Origin: Polytrichum commune
Lineage: Eukaryota > Streptophyta > Polytrichopsida > Polytrichales > Polytrichaceae
Assembly (NCBI GenBank): GCA_950295325.1
Contig: OX485809.1
Span: forward strand, 27,776,001-27,840,000
Length of the DNA stretch: 64,000 nucleotides
Reading direction: 5' to 3'
The notes under the pieces are model-generated. The model did no database searches. It was not told the DNA's origin and saw only the letters and a program-made list of their open reading frames with translations. The position numbers and the translations under genes are program-made. This document shows positions 12,542 through 24,887 of the stretch, piece by piece (position 1 is the stretch's first letter; every line of letters starts with the position of its first letter).

Positions 12542-13058
12542 GAGCATCCTCAGTCGATCTAGGTAAAGCTCATTGCAAACCAAAACCTATCTTTTGACTG
12601 ACCTAAAATTAGAAACTGAAATTACCATAATTAGAAGCACACCTAAATAAACGTGAGATATTTCTCAAGAAAAAAGAATTGTAAAAATTTGACGTAGGTG
12701 AAATCCCTCGTTGAAAACACCACATTTTCAAAATTTAGAGGGAGTGCACCAAATCTTGCTTTAAAATGGAAAGATCCTCCCACACTCCCTCCAAATTTTT
12801 GACATTTAGAGGGAGTGTGGTAGGATTTGTCCATTTTTAAGCAAGATTTGGTGCACTCCCTCTAAATTTTGAAAATGTGATGTTTTCAATGAGGGATTTC
12901 ACCTACGTCAAATTTTTACAATTCTTTTTTCTTGAGAAATATCTCACGTTTATTTAGGTGTGCTTCTAATGATGGTAATTTCAGTTTCTAATTTTAGGTC
13001 AGTCAAAAGATAGGTTTTGGTTTGCAGTGAGCTTTACCTAGATTGACTGAGGATGCTC
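12542..13058. mobile_element. Foldback Tourist-type MITE (PIF/Harbinger), TSD TAA
   Basis: The element is a near-perfect inverted repeat over its whole 517 bp. It begins GAGCATCCTCAGTC and ends GACTGAGGATGCTC. The arms stay almost identical into the centre near 12800. TAA flanks both ends (12539-12541 and 13059-13061), matching the TWA target of PIF/Harbinger elements. The transcript would form a ~250-bp hairpin, a likely small-RNA source. Few arm differences suggest a fairly recent origin. Confidence 0.85.
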
Positions 13059-13650
13059 TAACGTCTATGAGCGACAAAGTTTTGATGAATCTGCAACAAT
13101 TGAAACCTACTTAACAACATCAGAACTATAAATACTGTATGTCCTTCCAGCGTTTATTGTAACCTAAGTCACATTCGTGTGATAAGGTGGATGATCCTTA
13201 ATCGGTTACTTTTCTTAATAAGACACTTGTTTTTTGAGTGGTGTGCAGTTTGGTGTGGCTCCAAGAACGGATCCAAAAAGACACGCATTTAAAAGAGATT
13301 GATTCGCGTGTTGAAAACATGATAACCATTCTCCTACATACGGGCGTTATTTTTCTTTATTTTCTTTATGATTACCATTCTAATTAATCAACCTAATTAG
13401 AAGGGACCTATATACCCATTTAATGAGCATAAGAATCTCCACTTTGATAATAAACATAATATTCTAGATCTTGGACAACTAACCAACTTATTTAACTATA
13501 TGTTAACTAGTTGCCTTTCGTAATCATAGTTGTTCGCAATTTGGTATGCCAAAAAATGTAGTTGACTATGCTTGTTCTAAATTTGGTATGCCAAAAAATC
13601 TAATTGACTAAAGTTGAGCTCAACCTGTTCACGGAATTTTGTTGTAGTGT

Positions 13651-13944
13651 CACTACATTAATAAGATATTTAGTGTTTGATTATATTTAATGTTGTTACC
13701 ACTCACTTGCTCAACACTGATTTTTAATTTTTGACAATTAATGTTAGAAAATATGCTAGAATTCTCCTTGTATAATTGTTATTTTTTCCCCATATCCTCA
13801 CTGACATTAAATTCAAACACATAACTTCCACATATTGCCATAGTTGGTATTTAGTGCTTGAGTTTACATTTAATGTTACTTGCTTTCATAGGGTTGTTGA
13901 TATTTAGTGTATGCGTTCGTGTTTAGTGTATCATTTAGTGTAGT
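13651..13944 (+). repeat. Dispersed repeat with TTTAGTGT motifs, copy 1
   Basis: About 290 bp, closely similar to 22573-22900. Shared features are ATATTTAGTG near the start, TAATGTTGTTACCAC, ACTTCCACATATT, CTTTCATAGGGTT and a TTTAGTGT-rich end. The terminal motif is also found at the ends of the 40.2 kb and 54 kb elements, suggesting related non-autonomous elements of unknown class. Confidence 0.65.
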
Positions 13945-14485
13945 ATGTTATTTGTGTTGGTGGTGTACATGGAGGTTGTTCCCGAGCCCAACATCATGAG
14001 TGATCATATAAGGGAGTTTCTTGATGATCCTTAGTGGCCCGAGCATATTAAAGACCCTCAACTGAAACAAATCAAGAGGCAAACTTCTTCGAATGTATAA
14101 TGATAGTTGAAAAATTGCAAGTAAACTACAATTGTTCTTGAATTTGATCTTAAATTTTTCTAACTTACTACAGTTGTTCTTCAAATCGGTTTGGAAATTA
14201 TGTAATTAATTATAGTTGTTCCCTAAAATGTATCGAAAAAATCTAGTTAACTATAGTTATCTTGGCAATTGTCCAAAGTCTACAATATTCCTATGAGCTC
14301 CAAAAACTACAAGGAAAGTGGCTACGACCTCGATTTGGACTTGCTAATCATCGTTCACCAATTGCGTACACTAATATGCTAGGAGAGGTGGGCTAGTCAA
14401 ACAAAGTATGCATATAAGATCCCTTCTAGGTTACCATACTAGCTTGGTCCCATTATTTTTTTTTCTTGGACAACAATGTCCGGGA

Positions 14486-14690
14486 AATTTTTTGGGCATA
14501 ATCGGTCAATATCTTAATATTTCCAAGTCCAACCAATTACATGTTCACATCTTCTAGCTTCTCTTTATATTCTACATATTCCTCTAAAATGATCAATAAT
14601 TTTCCGAAAGCCTTGAACTTCAACCAATTGTTTCTCAAACTCAACCAGTTAATCTATAACTAGTAGCTGGTTCTCCCTGATCATGGCTAG
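14486..14690 (-). mobile_element. Mutator-like MITE, reverse-oriented copy
   Basis: The reverse complement follows the family consensus (TGATCAGGGAGAACC, GGTTGAGTTTGAGAAAC, TTTAGAGGAATA, GAACATGTAA). The ends are recognisable but mutated. No clear 9-bp duplication is seen. Confidence 0.6.
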
Positions 14691-14715
14691 GCAGGGTTAT
14701 GACGACATTGTCTTA

Positions 14716-15215
14716 GGGCCACTTCACTCACGAGACTGAGAGCCCGTGACCATTACACTTCAAGCACTCTCATTGGTGGAATAGGCGGAGCTGGTCCAAA
14801 TTCGCTTCACACTAGTACACTTGAGGGACCAACAAAGTATATAAGTGAATGCAAGATGGATGTAAAGTCTACATGCATTCCTACATGGCATTACATGGAT
14901 CATGTTTCATGGTCGCTTGGACTATTTTCAAAAACCACCTCTCAGAGGTCGACCTAACACAAAACCGGGAGACCATGGCACTCCAAACGTTCACAACCAT
15001 TGATTTATTCTAATTTATCATGAGTGAGGACCCGCATGAATAAAAATTCATTGAAATAGCATTTGGTTGAGGGCCCGGTCACAAATGACTTCACACTACA
15101 CTCGAGGGTCCGTGACCACACGACATGATTTTGGAGGTGTGTTGGAAGGACCTTTTGGACACTTTCTTTTGGGCTCTCACAATCATTGGCTCAACTTTGC
15201 TCAAGGCCCATTTCA
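14716..15215. mobile_element. TTA-targeting Tourist-like element, copy A (worn right end)
   Basis: Starts with GGGCCACTTCAC directly after TTA (14713-14715). The interior matches, in reverse, the copy at 34195-34662, including the CGAGGGTCCGTGACC and GGGCTCTCACAAT phrases. The right terminus is degraded, so its end is approximate. Confidence 0.6.
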
Positions 15216-17108
15216 CGTGTTCTTTTTTGACTCGGTGTAAAGCTTGAAGGAGTTGTTGCTGCAACCCTTTAGGAAGCAAAACATGTGCTAAACATAATTA
15301 TTGACATAGCCTTGTACCACAATATCGTAGAGGGCTCCCTATTTCATCTTTATATGCGTGAGATTGTAGTTCCACGTTAAATTCAAGTGGTCTTAGCGAA
15401 TGTAAGCAAGACACGTGGCAAATTTTGAGGGGATTGAAAATAATTATTTTGTGTTGGGACAAAGAGCCCTCTACAATACTATGCATGTACTTATATCCAA
15501 AGCAACACCATAATGAACATTGGAGTCTTTGTTATTTCTTACATACTTATATCCCTGCATTAAGCATTCGGTGTACCATTGTTCCACGCATGCGATTAAA
15601 GGACGTGAGAAAATTTGATTTAGGATGTCTTGGTAGTCATGGTCAACGGCTTGAAGACCGTGACCAAAATAAATCCACGTCACTTTCTAAAGCCGCGGGC
15701 AAGGGACATAGTGTAAAAGCAAACTTAGACTGTGGACATATTAATATGTTGTGAAGATAAACAAATACAAAATCATTCAAAATATGAACATATATTTAAT
15801 AACTTCAAAAAATTTACTTGATTTTTTTACATAGAAATGTAAAACTTCTATGACATGATCACCTTCATTTCTTGTTAAAACAAGTTATTTGAGTTCTCTC
15901 ACCACAAAATTTAAGTGACCTCCAAACATTATCTAGTTATGAATATGTAGGATTCCATGTCACTATTCTCAACCATTTTATGACAAGGTCGTCCTCCCTT
16001 TTGATGATCTAGCGTGTTAAAAGGAAGTGGGGTTGCTACTTAAATCTCAACCAATGAGAAAATTTAGAAAGCAACGGTCATGGTCATTGGCCACCAATAA
16101 ACATTGTGGCGTTGAAATTGGTGTTTGGTGTTAACTAGTGTGGTTTCAATGGCTTGTCATGTAGCACCAAGTGTTTTATGACGTCTTCTTTAGTTAGGCT
16201 CTAGTCATCGTTGAGTGATTGTATAACAATTAACTAAGGTCGACACTAAATAGTGTGAGTTGCACTAAGGCTCTTGGTCCATATGTAAAGTGGTCCTAAA
16301 TCACATTTTTTTTTGGGAGATAGATTGTAAATCCATACGAACGTTAGTGTCAAATGAACTTAAATTGCATCAAACTAAAACATCGAATCAAAATGGTTGC
16401 AATTTAATCTTTTGTGCATACTTGTTGTTATTGAAGGACTTCAAAAGTCAAATTATGAGATCATTTAGTGTTGATTGAATCATTAGCTAATAGTTGAGTC
16501 AACATTCAGGAAATATTTGCGCCCTGCATGGTTTTCATCAACACTAACTCCACAAGAAAAACAAGTCATTGTTAACACATATTTTTGGTCCCAACCTCTT
16601 GGACTCTTGGACATGATGATCTCCATCTAAAGTGTGCTCCAACCCCCCCCCCCCCCCCCATCTTATTGCCCGATCTAGGTCGTTGGTTTCTCGAGACATG
16701 ACCTAACTTATGAGATGTGATGAGTCATGGTCATAACCAACATGTTGTCCCGCTATCATGGTAGATCCTAACATGATATACCAATGTCCACAACTTTGTC
16801 TTCTGATTTGAACCACACCTAACTAGTAAAGTATCTTCTTTGTCCTTGGTTTTCCTAGATGGAAATTCAAATGTGATGTTGTTCGTTGAGCTAAACCTAA
16901 CCATGATCTACCCATCTTCATTATTGTTGGTCTTGGATTTGCTATATTCTAGCCTAGATCTACATTCCTGGCTTTAATTTCTTGCAATCCTAGTTAGACG
17001 TTATCTGCAACCACCATGTCACCCAACTGAATCACTATAACCTACACACCCTCATAATAATCTAGGAAGGGAGTCTGTTGATCCTAATCATTTTCCACAC
17101 TTGCAAAA
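15216..17108. other. Unassigned AT-rich stretch
   Basis: Open frames up to 109 codons (15425-15754) show no family motif. A run of about 18 C residues lies near 16642-16659. Nothing else is supported. Confidence 0.4.
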
Positions 17109-17650
17109 ATACTACACCGTTTATGGTATTTAGTGTTGTGTACATTATTTGCGAAGGGTTTAAACTAGATGCCTAGAGGTCTCAAAGTGTCACAATGCTA
17201 ATTAATTATCAATATGATTCCATTTGTCAACATCAATAACTTATGTAAGTGAAAGTTTATTTTACATTATGACGTTTAGAGTAGCACATTGGACACTTCA
17301 ATTAATAGTCTTGTGTTTTAGTATGCAAAGGGAAGATCTTTTCAAATGGACTAATGGCAAGTGCCATGTGTTTACATTTTAGTATGTAAGAGAAAGATAT
17401 TCTTGAGCAAGTGTCATTTGTGGACACTTTAGTCAACTTGTAGACCATTGTGTAACATAGGCATGCACCTCGTAACCCTATTGAACATGCTCATGCCAAG
17501 ATATTAGTAAGCGCACTTGAATGCCAAGTGTCATGAGGTGACACTCATGGTGGAGTTGTTAATCATCAATGCCACCTAGCATACGCCTCAAAATAGGGTT
17601 AATGACATTGTTACACATGTGACACTAAATACCATAAATGATGTAGTGCA
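17109..17650 (+). repeat. Repeat element with TTTATGGTATTTAGTGT ends, uninterrupted copy
   Basis: The left end (ACTACACCGTTTATGGTATTTAGTGT) recurs inverted at the right end (ACACTAAATACCATAAATGATGTAGT). The internal part matches 19230-20205, except that the latter is split by a Tourist element. This copy therefore supplies the empty site for that insertion (GACACTCATGGTGGAG). Class unknown. Confidence 0.65.
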
Positions 17651-17735
17651 AAGGAAAAGTCCTCTTGAAGAAGGTTGCTCTTTTATATGTGTGCACACAA
17701 CCACCTTCCATTCTCAAGCATCCAAGTGTTGCAGT

Positions 17736-19191
17736 CAGGGTTGTTTTTCACAAAGTTTTTACCCGTCCACGTCCCAAAACCTCGAATTGAAAGGCAAAAA
17801 AAATTGCAACCCGTCCCAAAACCGGTAATTTCAAAACCAACCCGTCCATGGAAAGGTTGAAGAAAAAACAACCCGTCCCAAAACCGGTAATTTCTAAACC
17901 AACCTGTCCATGAAAAGGTTAAAGGAAAAAACAAATCGATAAAGATAACCCAAAAGATGTCGGCATGTGATTGGTGCACTTGCCACTTGGAAACAATAGT
18001 ATCTTACTATCTTTGTTCATTTCTGCTTTTTCTATTATAATTACCAATTTGCCAGCCTGCCACTGCCCCATTTTGTCTGTTTGTCCACATACTCGTTCAG
18101 AGAAACTGAACTAGACTCAGTCACTCAAACTCAACCGGTTCATTTGAAACTAACTCGAATTCAAGAAGTTGGAGAGTGCCGATGGAACAATCTCCTCCTG
18201 CAATCTTGAACTTCAACAGGTGTTTTCTTAAACTCAACCGGTTCATTTGAAACTAACTCGAATTCAAGAAGTTGAAGAGTGTCGTTGGAACAATCTTCAA
18301 TGCATGCAAGCTCTTTAGTCTCAATCTCTATATTGATGATGAGAGAACTTGTATTACTGAAGAGTGGTTGGAAAGGTTGTTTGTGAAGTTTCAGACTTCT
18401 GAAGAAGAACAAGATCGGTGTCGGGGTGAGTGTTTGGAGATGGTGGAGACCATGAGAGAGATGATCCCAAATAAGTCTTTATTTGAAGCTTGGGAGTTTG
18501 CATGTACCACTCCAGAGTGGTCAATCAATTGGCCTGGTTTGAGTAACTTGTGGAAGAGAGTTATGGTGATTCTAGTGAGCACTGCAATATGTGAGAGGGT
18601 TTTTTCTAAACAAAACCTAATCAAAAGTCATCTACGTACCTGTTTGAAGTTGGAAACTTTGGATGCTTTGATGCGCATTTCATGTGCAAATATTCCAGTT
18701 GAAAACATCGATTGGAATGCAGCGATGCTTGTTTGGAGAAACATGAAGGATAGAAGAATTCATTCACTTCTTTGAAGGGTAAGTAGCTCTTTATTTTTAA
18801 AAATTTTAACATGTTTATATATACTAATTCTTATTCAATTACTAAGTTTACCTTCAATTGTAATCTTTGACATTATGTTAAAAAGGTTCTAAATTTTTTG
18901 GTTGATGAATTAATGTATGCAGGTGAATCAAGCACTTCAAGATTAATATTTTGATTGGGTATTAGTGGTTTGATTGCATTATGCTTATATTCACATGTCA
19001 TATATGACATAACGTAATTGATATTTGTACCATTTTTTTAATTTAAAAAATGTTATTTTTAGAACCCGTCCAAAGTGAATTTGACACGTCCCAAAACCGG
19101 TTCACTTTCTAAGAACCCGTCCACTGGAAATGTTTTTTTTTTATGAACATGTCCCTAGACATGTTAGGGACCTTGTGAGAAAACACCCCTG
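17736..19191 (+). mobile_element. hAT element (hAT-1), non-autonomous, 1456 bp
   Basis: Ends are CAGGGTTGTTTTTCAC and the inverted GTGAGAAAACACCCCTG. Flanking 8-mers GTTGCAGT (17728-17735) and GTTGCAAT (19192-19199) match at 7 of 8 positions, the hAT target length. Subterminal regions carry repeated ACCCGTCC words (about 17761, 17810, 17839, 17871 on the left; 19063 and 19115 on the right), expected transposase-binding sites. A 104-bp internal direct duplication lies at 18128-18300. Only the C-terminal part of a transposase is retained. Confidence 0.88.
18272..18775 (+). pseudogene. hAT transposase C-terminal fragment (dimerisation domain)
   Basis: 167 codons open to a TGA. The C-terminal half reads LSNLWKRVMVILVSTAICER then VFSKQNLIKSHLR, followed by LETLDALMRIS. 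This is the hAT C-terminal dimerisation motif (W...P.S.A.CER.FS.....K...R..L....L..LM). The N-terminal zinc finger and most of the RNase H-like catalytic core are absent, so it cannot cut DNA. The frame is nevertheless open over the whole dimerisation domain. The related fragment on the minus strand at 51830-52525 shares the same key residues (CERxFSxQNxIKS). Confidence 0.82.
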
Positions 19192-19229
19192 GTTGCAATG
19201 ACTAACCTACTTGGGAGTCATTATGGGCG

Positions 19230-20205
19230 ACATTTAGAGCACGCCGTTGGGATATTGTAGATGGTAGTCTTGCGTTTTAATATGCAAGGGGAAGATATTT
19301 TTGACCATACTAATGGCAAGTCTCATATGTTTACATTTTAGTATGCAAGAGAAGATATTCTTGAGCTTAATAATGGCTAGTGTCATTTGTTTACACTTTA
19401 GTCAACTCGTAGACCATTGTGTAATATAAGCATGCCCCTCACAACACTATTGAACATGCTCATGCCAAGATTAGTAAGCACACTTGAACACCAAGTGTCA
19501 TGAGGTGACACTTAGGGCCACTTCACACATGAGCCAAGAGTTGTGACCTTGTAATGGTGAGGACCCTTGACTCTCATCCAAAGGCCGTACCATGGGTGTT
19601 GGGACAGCCGTTTTATGTAGTCACGGGCCCTCAAGCATAGTGTGAAGTGAGAATAGACCATGTTGCGGGACCATTGCATATTTTGTTGGCAGAAAAGAGG
19701 GGAGGACTTGGTTTAATATAATATGTCTTAAACTTTACGAGTTTAAGAGAATTACTTGGTGGTGTTTGTGTGTCCTCGAATATGTTTTGGAATCTGCCCG
19801 AAATATGTCCTGAAATTTGTCTTGCTAGAAAAAATATTAAAATAAATCATGGTCTACCGGAATTTTCGTCAGGCCCACCTCTTGGAGGTGGGCTTGACGC
19901 AAATTCCGGTAGACCATGCACCCTTATCCACAACATGCCACGTAGGACTCCATGTAGACTTTTCATCCACAAACTTTTCTTTAGTCCTTTAGGCCTTCAC
20001 CTCCTAGTGTGAAGTGAACTTGGACGATCTCAGCCTTTTCGACCCATGAGAGCTCTTACATTGCCATGGTCAGGGGCCTTCAGCCTTGTGTGTAAAGTGG
20101 CCCTTATAGTGGAGTTGTTACGTATCAATACAATCTAGCATAGACCTCAAAATAGGGTAAGTGACATTGTTACACATGTGACACTAAATACCATAAACCG
20201 GTGTA
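19230..20205 (+). repeat. Second copy of the TTTATGG/TTTAGTGT repeat, split by Tourist copy B
   Basis: 19230-19511 and 20107-20205 together match 17277-17645 (for example TTACATTTTAGTATGCAAGAG, read as two parts, and GTTACACATGTGACACTAAA). The two halves are separated only by the TTA-flanked element at 19515-20103. Confidence 0.7.
19515..20103 (+). mobile_element. TTA-targeting Tourist-like element, copy B
   Basis: 589 bp. Ends are GGGCCACTTCACACA and inverted TGTGTAAAGTGGCCC; TTA lies on both sides (19512-19514 and 20104-20106). This is a PIF/Harbinger-type insertion. An internal palindrome at about 19848-19918 (GGTCTACCGGAATTT ... AAATTCCGGTAGACC) folds around a CCACCTCTTGGAGGTGG core. Short open frames in it show no transposase motifs. 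Confidence 0.85.
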
Positions 20206-22162
20206 CCACTGCGAGAATGCCCCAAATTTGGTTTCCTCAAACCTTTACTTCTACATGCTACTCAAAATCTCTTAAAGGATATCAAATTCCATCTCACAAG
20301 TATCTTGGAACATCTTTGCTACTAAGAGCTAAGAGCCTAATTCAACTACTCAAATCTGAGGGTACTCAAACGAACTCCAACTAAGTTACTAGTTGAAACC
20401 ACTGTCCACTACTACTAACAACTCCTCCAAAAGCCTTTGCCTCTAATTATGTAGCAAAACTCTAAACCTAAACCTAACCCTAACCATACATTACCTGAGT
20501 TATTATAAATCACCAAAGTAAAACCAACAATTATCACAATAAAACTAGAAAATTACTAATGTGGTAAACCAATAACTTGCTATTGCAATGAACCATAATT
20601 CACTGGTTGGTAAAAGCAATAAGTTACCATTGTAGTAAACCATTAAGTTATTGGTCATTTAAACACTATGTTACTGTTGGTCACAAACATTGACTAGGTT
20701 ACAAATTACTTATTGGTCCAAACCTTACAAATGAACCATGCATTCTCACTAAGTAGAAGTCAATGATTCTATAGCTTTTCCACCCCAAACAACCATGTGC
20801 ATTTTGAGATGTATAATGGAATGGTTTCACACAACTCAATACAAAAATTGTGCCAAGGATAACTGATTATAACAAAATTACCCCTTAATATGATTGGTTT
20901 TTTTTTTAAATATATATTTTGGAGAATGAGATGATTTAAGTTGAAGACTTTCAAAACTCAAATTTTGTTTGCACAACTAAAAGCTGCTACAAAGCACATA
21001 AATTTGGTATTGAGGTAATTATGGACTTTTGATTAGTTTGGAACCCGGGGGATGCATTCTATTATCAAGTTAAACACCACGTGCAATTACAGAAAAAGAA
21101 GAAGAAAAAAACCTAATTTTCACATAAAGCATCACTAAAATGGGTCAACATTTTAATCAAAAAAGCCCCATGAGTAGATATACATGGTATCTATTACATA
21201 GTACAAAATGGTAACCAAATTTGATGATTTGTTTTATTTTATAAAACATACCATTTCTAACTAGAATAACACAAACTTGAACTAAAAAAATCACTACCAA
21301 AAATGAAGATGACTAAAAATTTCAAAAAATATATACAAAAGATATTATCAATGGTTATCTATATGTAGAAAAAACATCATAATTCTTAAAATTATCTATG
21401 GCACATAATGTAGGGTACCAAACTTTTATCACACATGGTTATGAAATACCCGAGGTTTGGAAATAAGAAAACAATTCAGAAAATGTGAACACTTGGGCTT
21501 TTAAGTGTCGTTACTTGTCATGCAGCCAATATATAGGTGAGTGTATGTCAACAAACTATGGATATGATGCGTGCAAGCATTTGTCACCCAAAGTGGAGTT
21601 ACAAAGCGGTCATGCAACAACAATTTACCTTGGAATTAGCCAAAATGTCCGGAATCGTCTAAATGCCAAGTATGAAGATTACTTTCATATGGTTCAGATC
21701 TATATCTAACAGATCGATATGCCATACATCATCTGTGTATAAGCTTTTGATTGTAAATACTCACCAAAACATAACATCATGTCAGGGTTGCATACGATGA
21801 CAAATGTATCTCAAGGCTTTATACGATGACATGTAGAAATGGCGGCTATTATTACTAGATATTGCATTAAATTGTTCATTGTATTTCTTCTATTTTATTT
21901 TATTTCCATCCTAATTTCAGATTATTTCTTTAATTGGAGAATCACACTGACAAAATCCGATTCAACACGGGCATTCTGAGAAAAAAAACTAATTTTGAAG
22001 CTGAAAACAACAACATTTGGTTTCCTTGTCTCCGAAGCCCTGTTAGGTCTTGGTGACATTTCACCCCACTTGCCTGGGCCTATTTCCAAAAAGTCAAAGC
22101 ATTGCGTGTGAGTAGTTTTTTGTTTACTTGAAGTGCATGTTCTTAAGCAAAATCCTATCTAA
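20206..22162. other. Unassigned AT-rich stretch
   Basis: A short run CTAAACCTAAACCTAACCCTAACC near 20460 resembles degenerate telomere repeats but is only about three units long. No gene, inverted ends or tandem array was seen. Confidence 0.4.
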
Positions 22163-22572
22163 GGGTGGGTTTACAGTATGGACCATGAAGTCGGACCATG
22201 GAAGAGGGCCTTTTTCAGTGGTCCGAGTTCATGGTCCAACTTCCATGGTCCAACTTCTTGAAAAATTAGTTTTGAAAGCCTTGGGCCCCTCACTAGGTGT
22301 AAACCGAATGTGGACCAAGAAGAATGACCATGCACCAAAAAGTGAATGTGCTGGTTTTTTTTCATACATGCTCAAAAAAGGCAGTTTTGAAAAAAAATAA
22401 AGTTTGACCATTCTCTTGTCTTCTCTTGGGCTTCACTTGTCTTCACTTCTTGGTAAACATGTCAAAAATGTGGCTTGCAAATCTTCTCACAACAATTTTT
22501 ACAAAAAAAAATGAGCAATTTAATTTGTACATGTTCAATGTAATTTACATGTGACCTGTACCTTGTGTTGTA

Positions 22573-22900
22573 ACTACACTAAATAGGATATTTAGTGCTT
22601 GTTTAAATTTAATGTTGTTACCACCGTACCTTGCTCAACAATGAATTTCAATTCTTTGATAATCAAAGTAAGAAGATATGCTAGAAGATATGATGGAATT
22701 CTCCTCTTATCATTGTTATTTTATTTTTTTGATATCCTTCCTAGTACTAAATTAAAACATGTAACTTCCACATATTTCTTTAGTTGATATTTAGTGTTTA
22801 AGTGTACATTTAATGTTACTTACTTTCATAGGGTTATTGATATTTAGTGTATGCGTTCATATTTAGTGTATCAAACACTAAATATGCTATTTAGTGTAAT
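22573..22900 (+). repeat. Dispersed repeat with TTTAGTGT motifs, copy 2
   Basis: Matches 13651-13944 along its length and sits inside the PIF-like element. The right end has a small inverted repeat (AACACTAAATATGCTATTTAGTGT). Confidence 0.65.
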
Positions 22901-22907
22901 AAAAAAA

Positions 22908-23140
22908 CTATGCGAACAAGAACCGCAATTGTTTTCCCATTGTGATTCTTTTGACCACCCTGATCTACAATCACTACATGACTACAAATTTTTGTTTTGT
23001 TTTGCAAGTAATTTTGAATTTTTTTGGGGGGCGTGTAATATACAGTTAGAAAGGTATTTTTGAGACCTTTCCAACGGTATATTACAAGCCCCTAAATTCC
23101 AAATATTTCAGTTGGTAGACTAAAAAAACAAATTTGCACT
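22908..23140. mobile_element. Worn, probably truncated copy of the CACTA MITE family
   Basis: Shares GAACCGCAATTGTTTTCCCA, TTTGACCACCCTGATCT and CCTTTCCAACGGTATATTAC with the clean copy at 27626-27957. It lacks the CACTA termini and the second arm is degraded. Confidence 0.6.
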
Positions 23141-23623
23141 CAAATTCTTGAGTTTCAGATGTCCCACATTGTTTGATGAAACACGTGGGAGCAAGTTTAA
23201 GAGGTAGGGCATGGAAGAAATGGTATGTCTCATGGGCTATGATATGATCTATGCACATAGAAGGTTGACTTGCTTCTCAAGGTTCATTCCATCATCTAGA
23301 TGTTGAAAAGTGAGCCTTACCTAGTGGGAAGAGTTGTATATAAAGCCCCCCAAAAAAATGTTATTATGGCATTTCTTTGCTATGGGCTTGTGCATTTTCC
23401 TATCAGACCACCTCTCTTGCCTCTCTCACCGCAAAACCCGTTGGACCATGCCAGTGCATTTATTAGGCCTTGAAAATTGTATTTTGGGGACCTTGACCTC
23501 CATGGTCCCTCTGCCATTTTTTCCTAAGTGTAAACCGAAGTCGTCCCAGGACGAGTTCAGCATCCAATCATCGCTCTTACAACGCCTTGGTCCGACTTCG
23601 TGGTCCATAGTGTAAACTGCCCC

Positions 23624-24600
23624 TAAGTAGGCATATGTAGTTTGAAGCTACAACCAACCTTTTAACATGATTGAACCATATTTAGATCAGTTATGATTTT
23701 TCATGTAAATAAGATAGATTTGAAACAAATATATTGTAAGCATAAAATATAATATAGTAGCTATTTTTTAAATTAAAAAGTAATATGTATTCATCAATAA
23801 GTAAGAAGTTGCAAAGGAAAAAGTTACAAGAAGCACATGTTTAATGCATCCTCACATAATCTGGCCCATGAAACCTAATTCTTGGCCTCTATGGAAACGC
23901 GCCCTCCTCACCTACCGTGATTTTTGTTTTTAAATTTCTCATTTTATAAACCCCCCCCCCTCCCCCACAAAGGCTTCCTCCTCAACCTTCATCCCCAAGT
24001 TTTTTTTTTTTCCTCACCGATGGCCCCAACTCGCTACGTGGTTCCCATCGGTTACGTATGCACCATGGGCATACCTTACAAGAATACACCCTCCTTAGTC
24101 ACATCCTTTTAAGGTATGAGAATGGTCACATGTAGTTACATGGTTACAAGATACCAAGTCTTCTAGTGCCAAGTTACGCAATCCCATAGTTACGCTTCGT
24201 TACGTGGTCCCCAATGGTTACATGGAAACCCATGGTTACAAAATGCTTCACAGTCACACAGTGCAAGGATACACCCTCTATGGTTACGTCCTTTTAAGGG
24301 TTAAATTCCAAGCACATTTGCGGGCAATCATTTATTTTTTACGCTCATTACTTTTTTTTTAATGTTTCGCACCTTTGCAATGCAAAATTAAGGAAGGTCA
24401 TTGGTTCCAACCGTTAACATTGTTGCACACAATGACTTAAACATACATGATTACAATGGTCCAAGGTTACGCAATATAGGGTTTATGTTAGGCATTACAA
24501 AAAAAGTCAGGTCCATAAAAGGCTGTTAGAATTAATTAAATATGGTTGTACAATATTTGAAAAGTAGTTGTCGCGATCATTATTCCCCTATTCCTGCTCA
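23624..24600. other. GTTAC-rich and AT-rich stretch upstream of the two-gene unit
   Basis: From about 24030 to 24480 the words GGTTACG, GGTTACA and GTTACGT recur at irregular spacing, as near 6.8 kb. No open frame of interest. Confidence 0.45.
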
Positions 24601-24887
24601 AGCCGGGAAGCGGGCAAAGCAGTTTTGAAAATCTTCTTGTGAACTGTTCACGCTCTTCTTGTCCTTGCTGGCGCTTATTCCCGCCTATTTTTTTTTTGAG
24701 ACAGAAGGCCAACTTATTCCCGCCTATTCACTGCTGTATTCCCGCCTTTGTATAGGCACCTGATTTCCTGTCTGACACTGTCCACCATTTTTGCTTGTCC
24801 AACACTGTCCGCCATTACAGGCACAATTCTGATTCTATTTTTGGGCTTGCTTCCGATGCATTTTTTTAGCTTTTACTAGGTTTCTCA
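24601..24887 (+). promoter_or_regulatory. Upstream region with three ATTCCCGCC motifs
   Basis: ATTCCCGCC occurs exactly at 24677-24685, 24716-24724 and 24738-24746, about 140-210 bp before the start codon at 24888. The TTCCCGCC core fits the E2F consensus used in plant S-phase promoters. The motif recurs at 30319-30327 upstream of the convergent partner gene. It could be a cell-cycle promoter element or a subterminal transposase-binding repeat. Confidence 0.4.

Larger units (their letters stand above)
22163..23623. mobile_element. PIF/Harbinger-like element with GTTTACA ends, TSD TAA
   Basis: The left end GGGTGGGTTTACAGTATGG matches the inverted right end GGGGCAGTTTACACTATGG (read on the minus strand). 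The GGACCATGAAGTCGGACC-like arm continues on both sides. TAA flanks both ends (22160-22162 and 23624-23626). The interior contains a TTTAGTGT repeat (22573-22900) and a worn relative of the CACTA MITE (22908-23140), so it is a nested structure. No transposase motif found. Confidence 0.75.

Noticed and set aside
18621-18812. Minus-strand frames across the hAT-1 coding part
   Set aside because: They are shadows of the plus-strand hAT dimerisation frame.
20455-20490. Telomere or interstitial telomeric array
   Set aside because: Only about three imperfect CCTAAA/CCCTAA units, compatible with chance in AT-rich DNA.
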